6,895 nucleotides of DNA from JBFLVQ01 sp040758525 (GTDB lineage: Bacteria; Acidobacteriota; Blastocatellia; Chloracidobacteriales; JADJPF01). A program made the translations under genes and the position numbers. Below the pieces are notes generated by a model. It saw only the letters and a list, made by a program, of their open reading frames with translations, made no database searches and was not told where the DNA came from. Where the stretch lies: positions 1-6,895 of the forward strand of contig JBFLVQ010000511.1 in the NCBI GenBank assembly GCA_040758525.1, given 5' to 3'. The first letter of the stretch is position 1. Every line of letters starts with the position of its first letter. Below are positions 1-6,788 of this stretch, piece by piece.

Positions 1-79
1 AAGTAATAACCCCGTTTTAAGCAGATAAGCATACAGTAGAAAAAAGCCTTCTTTGATTATTTATTTAGAGGAAGTATTT
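1..79 (+). promoter_or_regulatory. Leader of receptor 1 gene (no clear promoter)
   Basis: AT-rich stretch before the first receptor. I see no intact coding frame and no convincing -35/-10 pair. It contains TACAGTA at 32-38, which recurs at a similar distance upstream of receptor 2 (3620-3626). The promoter probably lies further upstream, outside the window. Confidence 0.3.
67..74 (+). promoter_or_regulatory. Ribosome-binding site that sets the start at ATG 80
   Basis: AGAGGAAG, with GAGGA ending 7 bases before ATG 80, is a good Shine-Dalgarno match. It lies downstream of the in-frame TTG at 53, which has no comparable site. Starting at 80 puts the basic MRLTR and hydrophobic segment at the true N-terminus. 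Confidence 0.8.
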
Positions 80-3076
80 ATGCGTCTAACGCGATTCTTA
101 TTGCTTGGTATTGCACTTATTATTGCAATCGATAAAGTCAAAGCAGTAATTATTGTTGAAGCGCAATCAGGCGGTTCAACAGCAGGCAGTATCGTTGGTA
201 GAGTAATGGATTCGCAGAAAGCAGCTTTAGTTGGTGCAAGCGTCAAAGTACGTCAGATTGGCGTTAATGTTGAGCGTACCACAGTAGTAAAAGAGGATGG
301 AACTTACCAATTTCTACAATTGCCACCGGCAGATTATGAAGTCAAAGTAACAATGGAAGGGTTCAAGCAAGGTGTTGAAGTTATTACGCTCAACATAGGT
401 ACTACGGCATTGGTTGAATTTGCTCTAGTTTTGAATGAGACACAAGAATTGATAGAAATAAACGCTTCTGCATTGGTCAATGAAGGTAAGACGGAAAGTA
501 GTACTAATATTGATCGTGGTCGTATCAATAATCTTCCCATCAATCGGCGCAATTTTCTTGATTTCTCACTTACTACTGCACGTGTAGTAACGGATGGAGT
601 TCCTGTGCAAGGTGTTGCTGCTACTTCAGGGTTATCTTTCAATGGTCAGTCGGCTCGATTTAATAATATTACTATTGATGGTTTAGATAATAATGATCTT
701 GGTACAGGTTCAGTGCGCGCTACTTTTAGTCAGGATTCAGTACAGGAGTTTCAAGTAATTGCTGACAGCTATTCAGCAGAGTTTGGTCGTACCCTAGGCG
801 GGATAATTAATATAGTTACTAAAAGAGGCAGCAATGAATTTCAAGGAAGTATCTTTTTCTTGAATCGTAGTGATGAGCTCAGTGCACGAGAAGTGTTCTC
901 AGCCTTAAAACCGAATTATCAACAGTATCAATTTGGGGTAAATCTCAATATTCCCATCAATAAGGATCAGGCTTTCTTATTTACTTCATTTGAGCGCCTC
1001 TCTATTAAACAGAACAACATTGTAACAATCGACGATAAAACGGTTGCCTCGGCTCGTCGCCAGGGTTTTCAGATAAGCAATGGTCCTGTGCCATTTGCAG
1101 TGGGAAACACCTCTTTGCTAGCTCGTAGTGACTTACAAATAACTAGTAATGATACGCTTTATATACGTTATAACTTTGGTGGTGTGTATAATGGTGCCCG
1201 CGAACCATTTGGCGCCTTAATAGCAGAGTCAAGTGGTGGAATACAATTACTTGAAGATCATACTGCAGTAGCCACCAATACCTTTGTAAGCCCCAACCTT
1301 AATCTGATTAATGAGACACGATTTCTCTATGGTCGAAGAGAGCAAGATATACTTGCTAAAGATGTTGGACCACAAGTACGGTTAGCTACAACAGAGGGAT
1401 TGACTATCTTTGGTCGTGCTACGCTGTTACCACAGTTCCGTAGTGAACGCATCTATCAGATAGTTAATAATACCTCTTTGTTAAGGAGACGACATCAATT
1501 AAAGTTTGGCATAGACTTTATTCATGATACCTTACCAGATTTAAAGACCAATGTGCCGGTTTTTAACGAAGGAATGGCTTTCTTTACACCCTTAGATTTT
1601 GCCTTGCTAGCATCGATTCCAGGATTACCTACTTTGTCAAGCTTGCAAGCTTTTGATGCTAGCTTACGTACTGTAGAGCAGCGGAACTTTCTTACATTGC
1701 TGTCAGGATTGTTACCCAACATGATCTCTGGGTTTCCACGCAATCTCCCCCTTGCTGATCTCGCCCTGCCATTTGCATATATACAAGGATTTGGTGATAC
1801 TAGATTAGAGGTATCTCAGAATCTTTTTGCTGCTTTCTTGCAAGATGAGATAAGAATACAACCAAACATTCTGATTAAGGCTGGGTTGCGTTATGATGTT
1901 AATCGAGTACGTTTTGTGCCAAACAACAATGGTAATATCAGTCCGCGTATAGCGATCGCCTATAAGCCCGCATTTTCAGCGAAACTACGGTTACATGCTG
2001 CATATGGTCTTTTCTTTGCAGGAGCTCAAGTTGCTGGGTTAGCTTTGGCTGCTCAAAATACCAGTTCAGGCACATTAAAACTGCCCGTAGTGCCATTTCC
2101 TTTCTCAGTGTTACCATTTGCATTGCCAGGACATCACTTTCCACAAAGCAATACATTACCTAAAGATTTCGTATTTATTCCACAACTCAATCAAGTGCTC
2201 AAATATCAACAGGATTTGCGTAACAGCTATACACAACAGATCAATTTAGGTATAGACTACTTTATCAATGATAAAACTATGGTGGGAATAAACTATGCAT
2301 TTGTTAGAGGGATAAAACTATTATCGGTACGTAATGTCAACCCGATCATAAAATTCTTGGGAGATCCCATCACCAGTTCGATGAATGGTCGATTAGATAA
2401 TAGCCGTGGTGACGTATTGGAGCTTGGTTCAGCCTACGATAGTTATTATCATGGTGTGACTTTCTCGATTAGCAGTAGAGTAACCAACAGATTTGGTTTA
2501 CTGGCGCACTACACCTGGTCCAAATCGATAGATAATTTTATCGACCTTTTAAGCGATCTAAATGAAATTAATAATCAACAGCGTATTGATAATGAACGTG
2601 CGCTTTCACTACAAGATATACGCAATAGAATGGTCTTATCTGGTACATGGGAAATAGATTATACCAAAAATCCTTTACTAAGAGGGTTTCAACTGGCAAG
2701 TATTATTACTGTGCAATCGGGCAGACCTTACAACTTACTTGCTGGTGTCGATCTCAATCAAGATGTAAGTCCTGGTGATCGACCTGCTGGGCTAGGACGC
2801 AATGCTGGCATCCTACCAGGGTTTGCTAATATTGATCTGCGCCTTACACGTACATTTGCGATCACAGAACGGTATCGCTTACAGTGTATTGTAGAAGGAT
2901 TTAATGTTTTTAATCGAGTAAATATTAAAGAGATCGATCGGGTTTTCCCTCCAGATCCAATGGGAAACTTTGTTCTGCCGCCTAAACAAGGAGGGCACTT
3001 TAGTACACCACGCGAGCGGTTTCGCGGAGCGTTTGCACCACGTCAGCTCCAGATTGGTCTTAGACTCTCTTTCTAA
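80..3076 (+). CDS. Oar-like TonB-dependent receptor, paralogue 1 (CarboxypepD_reg domain, plug, outer-membrane beta-barrel)
   Basis: Predicted outer-membrane transporter or receptor of 998 residues; the ligand is unknown. Domains in order: signal peptide (residues 1 to about 28, basic MRLTR start, likely cleavage VEA|QS, with VKA|V at 22 as an alternative); a CarboxypepD_reg-like beta-sandwich at about 36-118 with the EDGTYQFLQLPPADYEV signature; a TonB-box-like linker around 123-132 (LIEINAS); and a plug at about 135-262 with NNLPINRRNFLDF, FNGQSARFNNITIDGLDNND and VQEFQVIADSYSAEFGR. The barrel follows, with family motifs FLQDEIRIQPNILIKAGLRYD (to 606), HYTWSKSIDN (809-818), SGRPYN (880-885), GDRP..LGRN and a C-terminal QIGLRLSF ending in Phe, as expected for BAM-inserted barrels. 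ATG 80 is chosen over TTG 53 because it follows a good Shine-Dalgarno site, starts a signal peptide, and gives a length matching the 996-residue paralogue. The usual GGPV..(D/N)K.FFF motif is changed to NIPINKDQAFLF (290-301). The family is clear; the function beyond transport or surface binding is inference. Confidence 0.95.
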   Translation: MRLTRFLLLGIALIIAIDKVKAVIIVEAQSGGSTAGSIVGRVMDSQKAALVGASVKVRQIGVNVERTTVVKEDGTYQFLQLPPADYEVKVTMEGFKQGVEVITLNIGTTALVEFALVLNETQELIEINASALVNEGKTESSTNIDRGRINNLPINRRNFLDFSLTTARVVTDGVPVQGVAATSGLSFNGQSARFNNITIDGLDNNDLGTGSVRATFSQDSVQEFQVIADSYSAEFGRTLGGIINIVTKRGSNEFQGSIFFLNRSDELSAREVFSALKPNYQQYQFGVNLNIPINKDQAFLFTSFERLSIKQNNIVTIDDKTVASARRQGFQISNGPVPFAVGNTSLLARSDLQITSNDTLYIRYNFGGVYNGAREPFGALIAESSGGIQLLEDHTAVATNTFVSPNLNLINETRFLYGRREQDILAKDVGPQVRLATTEGLTIFGRATLLPQFRSERIYQIVNNTSLLRRRHQLKFGIDFIHDTLPDLKTNVPVFNEGMAFFTPLDFALLASIPGLPTLSSLQAFDASLRTVEQRNFLTLLSGLLPNMISGFPRNLPLADLALPFAYIQGFGDTRLEVSQNLFAAFLQDEIRIQPNILIKAGLRYDVNRVRFVPNNNGNISPRIAIAYKPAFSAKLRLHAAYGLFFAGAQVAGLALAAQNTSSGTLKLPVVPFPFSVLPFALPGHHFPQSNTLPKDFVFIPQLNQVLKYQQDLRNSYTQQINLGIDYFINDKTMVGINYAFVRGIKLLSVRNVNPIIKFLGDPITSSMNGRLDNSRGDVLELGSAYDSYYHGVTFSISSRVTNRFGLLAHYTWSKSIDNFIDLLSDLNEINNQQRIDNERALSLQDIRNRMVLSGTWEIDYTKNPLLRGFQLASIITVQSGRPYNLLAGVDLNQDVSPGDRPAGLGRNAGILPGFANIDLRLTRTFAITERYRLQCIVEGFNVFNRVNIKEIDRVFPPDPMGNFVLPPKQGGHFSTPRERFRGAFAPRQLQIGLRLSF

Positions 3077-3150
3077 GATCTGCCTTTAATTACGACTAAT
3101 CAAGTAAAAGCCAGCACATCAGAAGTAATTTTGCCTTATTACCGATTGTG

Positions 3151-3171
3151 GTTATCTATAGAGATAGTAAC
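3151..3171. repeat. Imperfect dyad with GTTATC/GATAgTAAC half-sites
   Basis: Left half GTTATC, then TATAGA, then right half GATAGTAAC, which equals GATAAC with one or more extra bases. It is similar to the perfect palindrome at 3211-3228, about 58 bases away centre to centre. It lies partly inside a wider inverted repeat CAGAAGT (3120-3126) / ACTTCTG (3170-3176). Confidence 0.35.
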
Positions 3172-3210
3172 TTCTGCATTATTGAGATAATTTACTAAAT
3201 ACTGTTCCCA

Positions 3211-3228
3211 GTTATCAGCACTGATAAC
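3211..3228. repeat. Perfect palindrome with 8-base arms, operator-like
   Basis: GTTATCAGCACTGATAAC: two 8-base arms around a 2-base centre. The form is typical of a binding site for a dimeric helix-turn-helix regulator. The 2-base centre disfavours a stable RNA hairpin of the full length, and no T-run follows, so a terminator is unlikely. It also falls inside the coding-like minus-strand frame (codons for VISADN), so it could be incidental. Confidence 0.45.
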
Positions 3229-3521
3229 AAATTGTGTGCCATTTATCGAACTAGTTATTAGTGTGTTTTGCAAGTGCGGCTATTAAGTTAATTTGTCAGG
3301 ACCTGCTTGGATCGTAAAGTATGTACAGATAAAAAGGCAGCGGGCGTAGTTAACAAAAGCTGTCAAGTATGGTTTGCAAAATTTGTTATAGATTCTCTGT
3401 TAGTATTTTTGCGACTACCATTGTGACAAATGATGAGATAATATGGGGTAGGTATTAGAAGATAGCCTGGTCTCGTATCTAATGGATTGTATCCAATAGA
3501 CACCTATTTAGGAATTCACCG

Positions 3522-3539
3522 TTAATCTTTTTAATCTTT
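3522..3539 (+). repeat. Tandem 9-base repeat, two copies
   Basis: TTAATCTTT occurs twice head-to-tail without a gap (3522-3530 and 3531-3539). It sits immediately before the TGTCA dyad, about 130 bases upstream of the receptor 2 start. Confidence 0.6.
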
Positions 3540-3571
3540 CTGTCACGATTTGATGACAAACTTTCTGTAAC
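3536..3571. promoter_or_regulatory. Dyad and direct-repeat cluster upstream of receptor 2, possible regulator site
   Basis: TGTCA (3541-3545) and TGACA (3554-3558) form an inverted repeat with an 8-base spacer. The pair CTTTCTGTCAC (3536-3546) and CTTTCTGTAAC (3561-3571) is a direct repeat with one mismatch and a 25-base period. Its position 95-130 bases before the receptor 2 start codon is plausible for an activator or repressor site. No regulator gene is in the window, so the role is inferred from symmetry and position only. Confidence 0.35.
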
Positions 3572-3650
3572 AACCATAGGGTTCTAATTAGTCTAATAGT
3601 TTCTTAATTACCATCTTGCTACAGTAAGATCTAGTTCCATTGTTTAGCTA

Positions 3651-3656
3651 GAGGAG
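3651..3656 (+). promoter_or_regulatory. Ribosome-binding site of receptor 2
   Basis: GAGGAG followed by a 9-base spacer to ATG 3666. The strong match supports this start and independent translation of the second receptor. Confidence 0.8.
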
Positions 3657-3665
3657 TAAACAACA

Positions 3666-6656
3666 ATGAATCTAAGCAAAGGATTACCTTTAAGTATAAT
3701 ATTGTCCATTCTATACTGTCTTACCGGCAGCATAATGGTGCAAGCACAATCAAGCGGTTCAACAACTGGAGGCATTATTGGTACGGTAAAAGATCCTCAG
3801 CAAGCTGCGCTGGTAGGGGCAGTCGTTACAGCACGTCATATTAGTACCAATCTCGTGCGCACTACCTCAGTAAACGAAGATGGTACTTATCATTTTCCTC
3901 AATTGTTACCAGGTGATTATCAACTTACTGTAGCAGTGGAAGGATTTGAGCCTGCTGTAGAGAATATTACTCTTAATTTAGGAGTTACTGCGCTAGTGCG
4001 GTTTGTCCTCACTATAAAAGGAGAAAGCGATGTTATTGAAGTAAAAGCCTCTCGCTCAGTTAATGAAACTAAGACGGAGAATAGTACCAATATTGATAGC
4101 GGTAATATTAATAATCTCCCGATTAATAGACGTAGCTTTCTTGATTTTACTCTTACTTCTCCACGCGCCACACCGGATCGCCTACCAGTGCAAGGAGTCG
4201 CAGCCACCTCAGGGATATCATTCAATGGGCAGTCTGCGCGATTCAACAATATCACCATTGATGGTTTAGACAATAATGATAGTGGATCAGGCACTGCTCG
4301 ATCGACATTTAGCCAGGAAGCCGTGCAAGAGTTCCAAGTTATTACAGATAGTTACGCTGCGGAATTTGGACGTGCTTTTGGAGGAATTATAAATATCGTC
4401 ACTAAAAGTGGTAGTAATGACTTTCATGGTAAATTATTCTCCTTTGTTCGTAATGATAAGATCAGCGCCCGCGATGTCTTTTCACCTTTTGAGCCTCCAT
4501 ATCGACAGTATCAATTTGGTACTACTTTGGGTGGACCAGTAAAAGAGAATAAGATCTTCTTTTTTACTGCATTTGAACGGCTTTCTATCAAACAGAACAA
4601 TATTGTCACAATTGCCGACAACACTATTCTGGCAGTCCGAAATCGTGGCTTTGTTGCAAGCAATGGACCTGTGCCACTCTCAATGGGGATAACCTCATTA
4701 TTGGGTCGTATCGATCTGGCTGTACAACCAAACAATCTTTTGACCCTTCGTTATAATTCTGCCAATACTTATAATGGCGCATTTGAACCATTTGGTGGAC
4801 TCATAGGTGATACAGCAGGAGGATTGCAACGCCTCAATGATAATGCGTTAACGGTTAGTAATACTTATATTAACAATGGCCTTCGGTTAGTTAATGAAAC
4901 TCGCTTCCTCTACAATCGGCGCGATCAAGATGTCTCACCATTAAGCAATGAGCCAAACCTACGCATTAATGCTCCAGAAGGTGTGGTGAGATTTGGCAAT
5001 AATACTTTTTTGCCCCAGCCACGCAAGATAAATACCTATCAGATTCTCGACCACGTTTCGCTTACTCGTGGTCACCATCAACTCAAATTTGGCGGCGATC
5101 TTGTTTATGCTGATACAAGATCTCGCCTGCCTGTCTCAGATGGAGGGTTAGTACTATTTAACTCAATAGATTTTCAAGCTCTAACAGGATTGCCTGGGGC
5201 AGCAGTTTTTACCAGCTTGGAAGCTCTTGATCCTTCTCTGCGCTCACCTCAACAACGAGATTTTCTCAGGTTTTTAGCAGGGGTGCTGCCTATGGTGGAG
5301 CCTAGCTTTCCTGCTGGTGTTGCATTAGACAGGCTTAGCATTCCTATTGCCTATGTGCAGGGATTCTCATCAGGTAATCTGGTATCAGCCTCAGGACAAT
5401 TTATTTCGCTTTTCTACCAGGATGATATTAGGTTAAAGCCAAACTTATTACTTAAAACGGGAATACGCTATGATCGTACTACGGTTGCTTCAGTACCGAA
5501 GAGTGATGGTAACTTTAGCCCACGTTTGGCTATTTCTTATCACCCTAATAATCTTGCTAAACTCAATGTGCGTGTGGCTACAGGACTATTCTTTGCACCA
5601 TTATTAACAGGCCCAGCGGCGGCTTCTCAGCCAATCGATCGTAAGATCTTGGTGTTACCATTCCCTTTCTCTGTCTTGCCCTTTGATTTACCAGGACACC
5701 GCTTTGCGCCTTCTGAGCAACTACCAAACGGAGTAAATTTCACCCCTCAACTAGGGCAAAGTATCACCATTCAGAAAGATCTGCGTCAGAGTTACACTTA
5801 TCAACTGAGCACGGGTTTTGACTATTTCGTTAATAATGACTTAACAATCTCTGTTAATTATCAATTCATTAGAGGAATAAAGATTCTTTCCATACGTGAT
5901 ATTAACCCTATTGTGCGCCCAATTCCCAATGACTTTATCCGCAGTGCTATAGTAGGGCGCATTGACACGACACGTGGCAGCCTGTTGGAATTCGAATCTG
6001 CTTTTGACAGCTATTATCATGGTATGAGTATAGTGGTTAATAAACGCTTCTTTCACAGAATGGGATTTCTCGCTCATTACACATTATCAAAAACAATTGA
6101 TAATTTCTTTGATATTACAACATCATTGCAGGACGCTAGTCAGAATGACCCATTGCGCCCTGGCGATGAAAGGGGGCTTTCATTACAAGATGTGCGTAAC
6201 CGGTTGGTACTATCTGGTATTTGGAGTTTGAGCTACAATAGCAATCCAATTACACGTGACTGGCAATTCTCCACTATTGTTACCATTGAATCAGGACGAC
6301 CTTACAATCTGCTTGCAGGAGTGGATTTGAACATGAATGGCGATAATCCTAATGGGGATCGTCCGCTTGGACTAGGGCGTAATGTCGGTGTTACCCCGGA
6401 TATTGCTAATGTAGACATGCGCCTAACACGATTCATAAAATTGAAAGAGCCTTTGCAGTTTGAGGTTATTTTAGAGTCTTTTAATCTCTTCAACAGAGTG
6501 AATATTAGTGAATTAGATCGTGTTTTTCCGCCTGACTTACAGGGGAATTTTAATCTACCACGACAGAAAAACGGTCGCTATATCGCGCCACCAGAAAGAT
6601 ATCGTAACGCTTTTCCCACACGACAATTCCAAATTGGAGTGCGAGTTACTTTTTAG
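3666..6656 (+). CDS. Oar-like TonB-dependent receptor, paralogue 2 (CarboxypepD_reg domain, plug, outer-membrane beta-barrel)
   Basis: Predicted outer-membrane transporter or receptor of 996 residues, colinear with the upstream gene product. Signal peptide is residues 1-27 with likely cleavage VQA|QS. Cys18 sits in ILYC, which is not a lipobox, so it is probably not a lipoprotein; I saw no other Cys by eye. A CarboxypepD_reg-like domain spans about 36-117 (EDGTYHFPQLLPGDYQL), followed by a TonB-box-like DVIEVKAS (122-129) and a plug at about 135-262 (NNLPINRRSFLDF, FNGQSARFNNITIDGLDNND, VQEFQVITDSYAAEFGR). The barrel carries the canonical GGPVKENKIFFF (289-300), YQDDIRLKPNLLLKTGIRYD (584-603), HYTLSKTIDN (804-813), SGRPYN (876-881), GDRPLGLGRN and a terminal QIGVRVTF. 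The start has a strong GAGGAG Shine-Dalgarno site 9 bases upstream. No SusD-like gene follows, so this is the SusD-independent Oar-type class and not a SusCD pair. The substrate is unknown; peptide, carbohydrate or protein-export roles are all possible for this family. Confidence 0.95.
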   Translation: MNLSKGLPLSIILSILYCLTGSIMVQAQSSGSTTGGIIGTVKDPQQAALVGAVVTARHISTNLVRTTSVNEDGTYHFPQLLPGDYQLTVAVEGFEPAVENITLNLGVTALVRFVLTIKGESDVIEVKASRSVNETKTENSTNIDSGNINNLPINRRSFLDFTLTSPRATPDRLPVQGVAATSGISFNGQSARFNNITIDGLDNNDSGSGTARSTFSQEAVQEFQVITDSYAAEFGRAFGGIINIVTKSGSNDFHGKLFSFVRNDKISARDVFSPFEPPYRQYQFGTTLGGPVKENKIFFFTAFERLSIKQNNIVTIADNTILAVRNRGFVASNGPVPLSMGITSLLGRIDLAVQPNNLLTLRYNSANTYNGAFEPFGGLIGDTAGGLQRLNDNALTVSNTYINNGLRLVNETRFLYNRRDQDVSPLSNEPNLRINAPEGVVRFGNNTFLPQPRKINTYQILDHVSLTRGHHQLKFGGDLVYADTRSRLPVSDGGLVLFNSIDFQALTGLPGAAVFTSLEALDPSLRSPQQRDFLRFLAGVLPMVEPSFPAGVALDRLSIPIAYVQGFSSGNLVSASGQFISLFYQDDIRLKPNLLLKTGIRYDRTTVASVPKSDGNFSPRLAISYHPNNLAKLNVRVATGLFFAPLLTGPAAASQPIDRKILVLPFPFSVLPFDLPGHRFAPSEQLPNGVNFTPQLGQSITIQKDLRQSYTYQLSTGFDYFVNNDLTISVNYQFIRGIKILSIRDINPIVRPIPNDFIRSAIVGRIDTTRGSLLEFESAFDSYYHGMSIVVNKRFFHRMGFLAHYTLSKTIDNFFDITTSLQDASQNDPLRPGDERGLSLQDVRNRLVLSGIWSLSYNSNPITRDWQFSTIVTIESGRPYNLLAGVDLNMNGDNPNGDRPLGLGRNVGVTPDIANVDMRLTRFIKLKEPLQFEVILESFNLFNRVNISELDRVFPPDLQGNFNLPRQKNGRYIAPPERYRNAFPTRQFQIGVRVTF

Positions 6657-6683
6657 TAAATGCCTGATGGTATGCTTTCATAA

Positions 6684-6788
6684 GCTGAAGTTAATTCTCG
6701 GAGAGAGTTGAGGCTATTGGCAGGACTAGCTAATAATGCAACTCTAATATCATCTGCTATTTTCAGTCATAGAAGGTCATGGAGGTGA
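6684..6788 (+). pseudogene. Short coding-like frame at the right edge, 5' part of a possible frameshifted gene
   Basis: Between the stop at 6681-6683 and TGA 6786-6788 the frame reads 34 codons and includes LRLLAGLANNATLISSAIF from the TTG at 6708. It overlaps a second open frame shifted by +1 (6748 to the window end). The join would fall between 6748 and 6785. There is no clear ribosome-binding site; TTG 6708 follows GGAGAGAG, which is too close to be a good one. I do not recognise the family. Confidence 0.2.

Larger units (their letters stand above)
3139..3279 (-). pseudogene. Short minus-strand coding-like frame, possible gene remnant
   Basis: On the minus strand this frame is open for 46 codons and ends in two consecutive stops (TAA TAA). 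It has no ATG or GTG; the only usable start would be TTG at 3273, with no visible Shine-Dalgarno site. The translation contains GTQFVISADNWEQYLVNYL followed by NNAEVTISIDNHNR, whose mix of residues reads more like a real protein C-terminus than random AT-rich DNA. Upstream in the same frame two stops interrupt (TAA TAG at 3280-3285), and an open stretch then continues back to about 3400. I do not recognise a family. It may be the 3' piece of a decayed gene, or chance. Confidence 0.25.
3077..3665. other. 589-base intergenic region between the two receptors
   Basis: No intact gene is supported here. Frames on both strands are short, and the longest coding-like one is a minus-strand remnant at 3139-3279. 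The region holds a perfect palindrome (3211-3228), a related imperfect dyad (3151-3171), a tandem 9-mer (3522-3539), a TGTCA-N8-TGACA dyad (3541-3558) and a near-perfect direct repeat of CTTTCTGT(C/A)AC (3536-3546, 3561-3571). I see no strong hairpin plus T-run terminator after receptor 1 and no consensus sigma-70 promoter before receptor 2. Its length and separate ribosome-binding site suggest receptor 2 has its own promoter; that is inference. Confidence 0.6.

Noticed and set aside
53..79. In-frame TTG at 53 as the start of receptor 1
   Set aside because: It has no Shine-Dalgarno site, would add nine residues with two acidic ones in front of the signal peptide, and covers the good ribosome-binding site of ATG 80.
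61..2156. Open frames antisense to receptor 1 (61-246, 334-642, 1522-1743, 1938-2156)
   Set aside because: They lie wholly or almost wholly opposite a clearly coding gene, lack recognisable motifs and are explained by codon composition of the sense strand.
3077..3120. Rho-independent terminator after receptor 1
   Set aside because: No GC-rich stem followed by a T-run was seen just after the stop codon.
3211..3228. Palindrome as a terminator or insertion-sequence end
   Set aside because: The stem is AT-rich with only a 2-base centre and no T-run, and no transposase or matching distal inverted repeat is present.
3369..3458. 29-codon + strand frame in the intergenic region (MVCKICYRFS...)
   Set aside because: It is short, has no ribosome-binding site before the ATG and no recognisable features; such frames are expected by chance.
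3666..3746. Lipoprotein signal at Cys18 of receptor 2
   Set aside because: The residues before Cys are ILY, not the small residue needed at -1 of a lipobox, and a normal VQA|QS cleavage site follows.
3920..6493. Open frames within or antisense to receptor 2 (3920-4294, 4063-4269, 4511-4735, 5841-6077, 6302-6493)
   Set aside because: They are shadows of the sense reading frame; the translations have no family features and the sense gene is certain.
80..6656. SusC/SusD-type polysaccharide utilisation locus
   Set aside because: No SusD-like gene follows either receptor and no glycan enzyme gene is present; the sequence motifs match Oar-like receptors better than SusC.
6520..6711. 63-codon frame overlapping the end of receptor 2
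   Set aside because: Most of it overlaps the conserved C-terminal barrel strands in another frame, with no ribosome-binding site or protein-like pattern.
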